Assembly (NCBI GenBank): GCA_014377155.1
Contig: JACMQD010000449.1
Location: 1-8,005, forward strand
Direction: 5' to 3'
Source: Herminiimonas sp.
Lineage (GTDB): Bacteria > Pseudomonadota > Gammaproteobacteria > Burkholderiales > Burkholderiaceae
DNA: 8,005 nucleotides
Part shown: one piece after another, positions 5,501 through 8,005 of the stretch
Position numbering within the stretch: the first letter of the stretch is position 1
How the letters are laid out: each line of letters begins with the position of its first letter
Program-made: the position numbers and the translations under genes
The notes under the pieces: model-generated
The model's database searches: none
What the model saw: only the letters and a program-made list of their open reading frames with translations
What the model was told of the DNA's origin: nothing

Positions 5501-8005
5501 TCACACAGCGATCGCGCTGCGTATCGTTTGCAGCAACTCGCTGTCATTGTAGGGCTTGGTGAAATAGGCATCGACACCGGCCTGGGCAGCCAATTGACGG
5601 TGCTTGTCCTGCGAGCGCGACGTAATCATGATGATCGGCATGCGTTTGAGATCGTCGCGGCCGCGGATATGCGAGGTCAGTTCGACGCCGTTCATGTTGG
5701 GCATTTCGAGGTCGGTCAACACCACGTCCGGGCGGAAGGTGCGCAGCGTGTTGATGGCATCGATGCCATCGCGCGCAACTTCGGCGCGAAAGCCGGCGTC
5801 CTGCACCAGCTGCAGCAGTGAGGTGCGTACCGACAGCGCATCATCGACGATCAGCACCGACAGCAGCGCCGGCTTGCTCACTGATGACAAGGTAGTAGCC
5901 ACGCGCGGTGCCAGCTGGCGCCCGGTACCCGCCAGCAGCTGCGCCAGATCGAGATTGACCGCAACCGCACCGTCACCCAGTATCGATAACCCCGCCACGC
6001 CACACACATGCCGGGCAAAACGGCCCGGACTCTTGACCAGCAGTTCGCGTGCATCGATCAGTCGATCGACAGCCAGCACATGCACCTTGTCGTCGAGGCG
6101 GATGATGACGGCGTCGTATTCGTCCATGGCCTTGCCGGCGTCGACTGCAAGACCCGAAAGCGCAGCCAGCAGCAGCGCCGGATAGGCACGCTTGTCGTGG
6201 CGATAGATCAGCTGGCCGCCGAGGTTCTCGAACACGCCCACGCCGCGCGGAATCGCCCGCTCGACCTGCACCGAGGGCAGGCCGAAACGCTGGCCGGCGA
6301 CTTCGACGATCAACGACTGCACCGTCGACAGCGATGCGGCGAAGCGCATCTCGATCGTGCATCCCAGACCCGGTTGCGAGCTGATGCGTATGGCGCCATT
6401 CATTGACCGGACCCAGTCGGCGACCACGTCCAGGCCGACACCGCGGCCGGAAACTTCGCTGACCACGTCGCGCGTCGAGAACCCCGGCAGCAGGATCAGC
6501 CGGGCGATTTCCTGGTCGCTCAGTATCTGCTCCGGCAAGATCAGACCACGCGTCAGCGCACGATCGTAAATCGCCGGCAAATCCAATCCGGCGCCATCGT
6601 CGCGGCAACGCAGAACCACTTGCTGTCCCTGACGCGCGAAGCTCAACATGACCGTACCGACCGGTGGCTTGTGCATGGCCATGCGTTCGTCCGGGCGCTC
6701 AAGGCCATGGTCGACGGCGTTGCGCAACAGATGCAGCAGCGGCTCGGCGAGGCGGTTCAGGACCTCGCTGTCGACCAGCGTGGCGTTGCCCTCCATGACC
6801 AGGATCGCCTCCTTGGCGGTAGCCTGGCACGTGGCACGCACGGTACGCTGTAGGCGCGATTCGAGCACGCCGACTTCGGTCATGCGGGTACCGATGACCA
6901 GATGCTGCATATCCTTGTTCAGGCGTTGCTGACGCGCCTGCAAACCGGCAATCCCGGCGATTTCATTATCCAGATGCAGTGCCAGCGTGCGGGAGTCGGC
7001 GATTTCCTCGGACAGCGCCCGCGAGGTGCTGTGGAGCTCGTTGTACTGATCCATTTCTAGCGGATCGAAGGCCGCCGTCTCCGTTGGCCCGCCACGGTTG
7101 CCGGTGACGGTCAGCGCGCGGATGTCGACGACGGTTTCGAGCTCGAACAGACGCTTCTGTACCCGCAGATTCTGCGCCAGCAAAGCCCGTGCGCCTTCCG
7201 TCAATGCCTTCAGCCGGACTTCCATCGCTGCCGTATGCACCGACACTTCGCCGGAGACGCGAAACAGCTCGTCGATCCGTTCAACACTGACGCGCAATGC
7301 CGTGCTCACGCCATTGATCACGATCGATTGCGTGCCCGGAGCGGGGGAGGCCAGCTGGTGGGAAGAGACGAACGTGGCCGTTGGTGAAGACGATGGTTGG
7401 CTCGCCACCAGGGCACCCACGCGTACTACCGGCATTTCGATGATTTCGCCGCGATCAATCCGGTTGGCCAGGTCCAGTACCACTTGCAAGACCGACTGCG
7501 CCTGTTGCGGATAGTCGTCGGCCCCTGCCAGGTAACCGACCATCTGTTCGAGGCAGAAGGCGGCATCCAGCAGTGCATCGGCGACCGGTTTGGCCACCTG
7601 TGACTGATTGCGTTCAAAGTGCTCCAGAATATCTTCCAGATGGTGGCTCAGCGAGGTCAGGCCGCGCAAGCCGATAATCGAGCCGGAGCCCTTGAGCGTA
7701 TGGACCACCCGCTTCGCAGCCACGAGGTCCGAGCTGTCGCCCTCGCCGGCCGCCATATTGCGCGCCAGCCTCACCAGATAACGCGTCTGCTCTGGCGCTT
7801 CGGTATAAAAGCCTTCCAGCATCCTTGGGTCCGCGTCGTCCGGAATCACCAGCGCCACATCGTCGGGCGTGGCCAGTACCGGTCGCAGCGCCGACGGATC
7901 GGTGAGTTCCGCATTGACCTGGCCATCCATCGCGCCCAGCATGTGGGCGATCTTCAGGGCCTGCTCTTCATCCAGCGGATTGGGCGCATGGCATAGATGG
8001 TCGAC
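5501..8005 (-). CDS. ChpA/PilL-like hybrid histidine kinase (5' end outside window)
   Basis: 834 codons plus stop are visible and the frame is still open at the window edge, so the ATG at 7942 is internal. Numbering from the first visible codon: an Hpt domain at about 62-160 with phospho-acceptor His102 in VVHTLKGSG; a linker; a CheA-type dimerisation region at about 226-396 (ERIDELFRVSGEVSVHTAAM); an ATPase domain at about 401-556 with N-box Asn429 (LLRNAVDHG), DDGAG at 469-473 and SGRGVGL at 519-525; a CheW-like domain at about 559-701; and a receiver domain at 715-834 with acidic pair Asp721-Asp722, phospho-acceptor Asp765 (LTDLEMPNMNG), Thr795 and Lys817 (FTKPY). All catalytic boxes look intact. 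Such proteins take receptor signals and phosphorylate PilG/PilH-type regulators controlling twitching and surface responses. ChpA relatives have several Hpt domains, so more probably lie upstream. The neighbours downstream are two operon partners. Confidence 0.92.
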   Translation of the reverse strand, partial: VDHLCHAPNPLDEEQALKIAHMLGAMDGQVNAELTDPSALRPVLATPDDVALVIPDDADPRMLEGFYTEAPEQTRYLVRLARNMAAGEGDSSDLVAAKRVVHTLKGSGSIIGLRGLTSLSHHLEDILEHFERNQSQVAKPVADALLDAAFCLEQMVGYLAGADDYPQQAQSVLQVVLDLANRIDRGEIIEMPVVRVGALVASQPSSSPTATFVSSHQLASPAPGTQSIVINGVSTALRVSVERIDELFRVSGEVSVHTAAMEVRLKALTEGARALLAQNLRVQKRLFELETVVDIRALTVTGNRGGPTETAAFDPLEMDQYNELHSTSRALSEEIADSRTLALHLDNEIAGIAGLQARQQRLNKDMQHLVIGTRMTEVGVLESRLQRTVRATCQATAKEAILVMEGNATLVDSEVLNRLAEPLLHLLRNAVDHGLERPDERMAMHKPPVGTVMLSFARQGQQVVLRCRDDGAGLDLPAIYDRALTRGLILPEQILSDQEIARLILLPGFSTRDVVSEVSGRGVGLDVVADWVRSMNGAIRISSQPGLGCTIEMRFAASLSTVQSLIVEVAGQRFGLPSVQVERAIPRGVGVFENLGGQLIYRHDKRAYPALLLAALSGLAVDAGKAMDEYDAVIIRLDDKVHVLAVDRLIDARELLVKSPGRFARHVCGVAGLSILGDGAVAVNLDLAQLLAGTGRQLAPRVATTLSSVSKPALLSVLIVDDALSVRTSLLQLVQDAGFRAEVARDGIDAINTLRTFRPDVVLTDLEMPNMNGVELTSHIRGRDDLKRMPIIMITSRSQDKHRQLAAQAGVDAYFTKPYNDSELLQTIRSAIAV

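Noticed and set aside
5601..7600. Plus-strand open frames inside the hybrid kinase gene
   Set aside because: They are shadows: Ser/Arg/Thr-rich compositions without motifs, opposite a frame with intact kinase and receiver signatures.
7940..7942. ATG as the start of the hybrid kinase
   Set aside because: The same frame stays open for 21 more codons to the window edge and ChpA-like proteins are much longer, so it is internal.

Overview
The window looks like the chromosome of a betaproteobacterium, most likely of the Burkholderiales (Oxalobacteraceae-like). This rests on moderately GC-rich coding DNA, a sulfur-oxidation (Sox) gene end, a secreted polyhydroxybutyrate (PHB) depolymerase and a Pil-Chp type chemosensory operon. 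The genus-level placement is inference; no rRNA or marker gene is present.

Left part, plus strand (1-1256): the 3' end of soxZ, then a secreted DsrE-family protein, then a membrane-anchored TlpA-type thioredoxin. The first two are closely spaced and probably one transcript with the Sox operon upstream. The thioredoxin gene has its own TATAAT box. A 27-bp tandem repeat with an imperfect dyad core lies where the -35 element should be. Together these genes suggest periplasmic sulfur and thiol chemistry.

Middle, plus strand (1257-3681): a promoter and a strong ribosome site precede an exported PHB depolymerase with an N-terminal lipase box and a tyrosine-rich C-terminal module. A secreted DUF2272 protein follows after 42 bases. 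The DUF2272 protein resembles CHAP/NlpC-P60 proteins but has serine where the cysteine nucleophile would be.

Switch zone (3682-4486): transcription converges here. On the minus strand lie a decayed 3' remnant of an outer-membrane beta-barrel gene, interrupted by a TGA where a Trp codon is expected, and a small lipoprotein gene. AT-rich DNA and several small repeats surround the lipoprotein promoter region.

Right part, minus strand (4487-8005): a chemosensory operon. It consists of a large ChpA/PilL-like hybrid histidine kinase (its 5' end lies beyond the window), an unrecognised 155-residue protein, and a CheW-like protein translationally coupled to it by an ATGA overlap. The likely role is signalling to type IV pili or surface behaviour.

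I see no tRNA, rRNA, CRISPR array, insertion sequence or phage gene, and no clear new defence or mobile system. The most interesting items are the thioredoxin promoter repeat, the cysteine-less DUF2272 protein, the uncharacterised protein in the chemosensory operon and the outer-membrane protein pseudogene.
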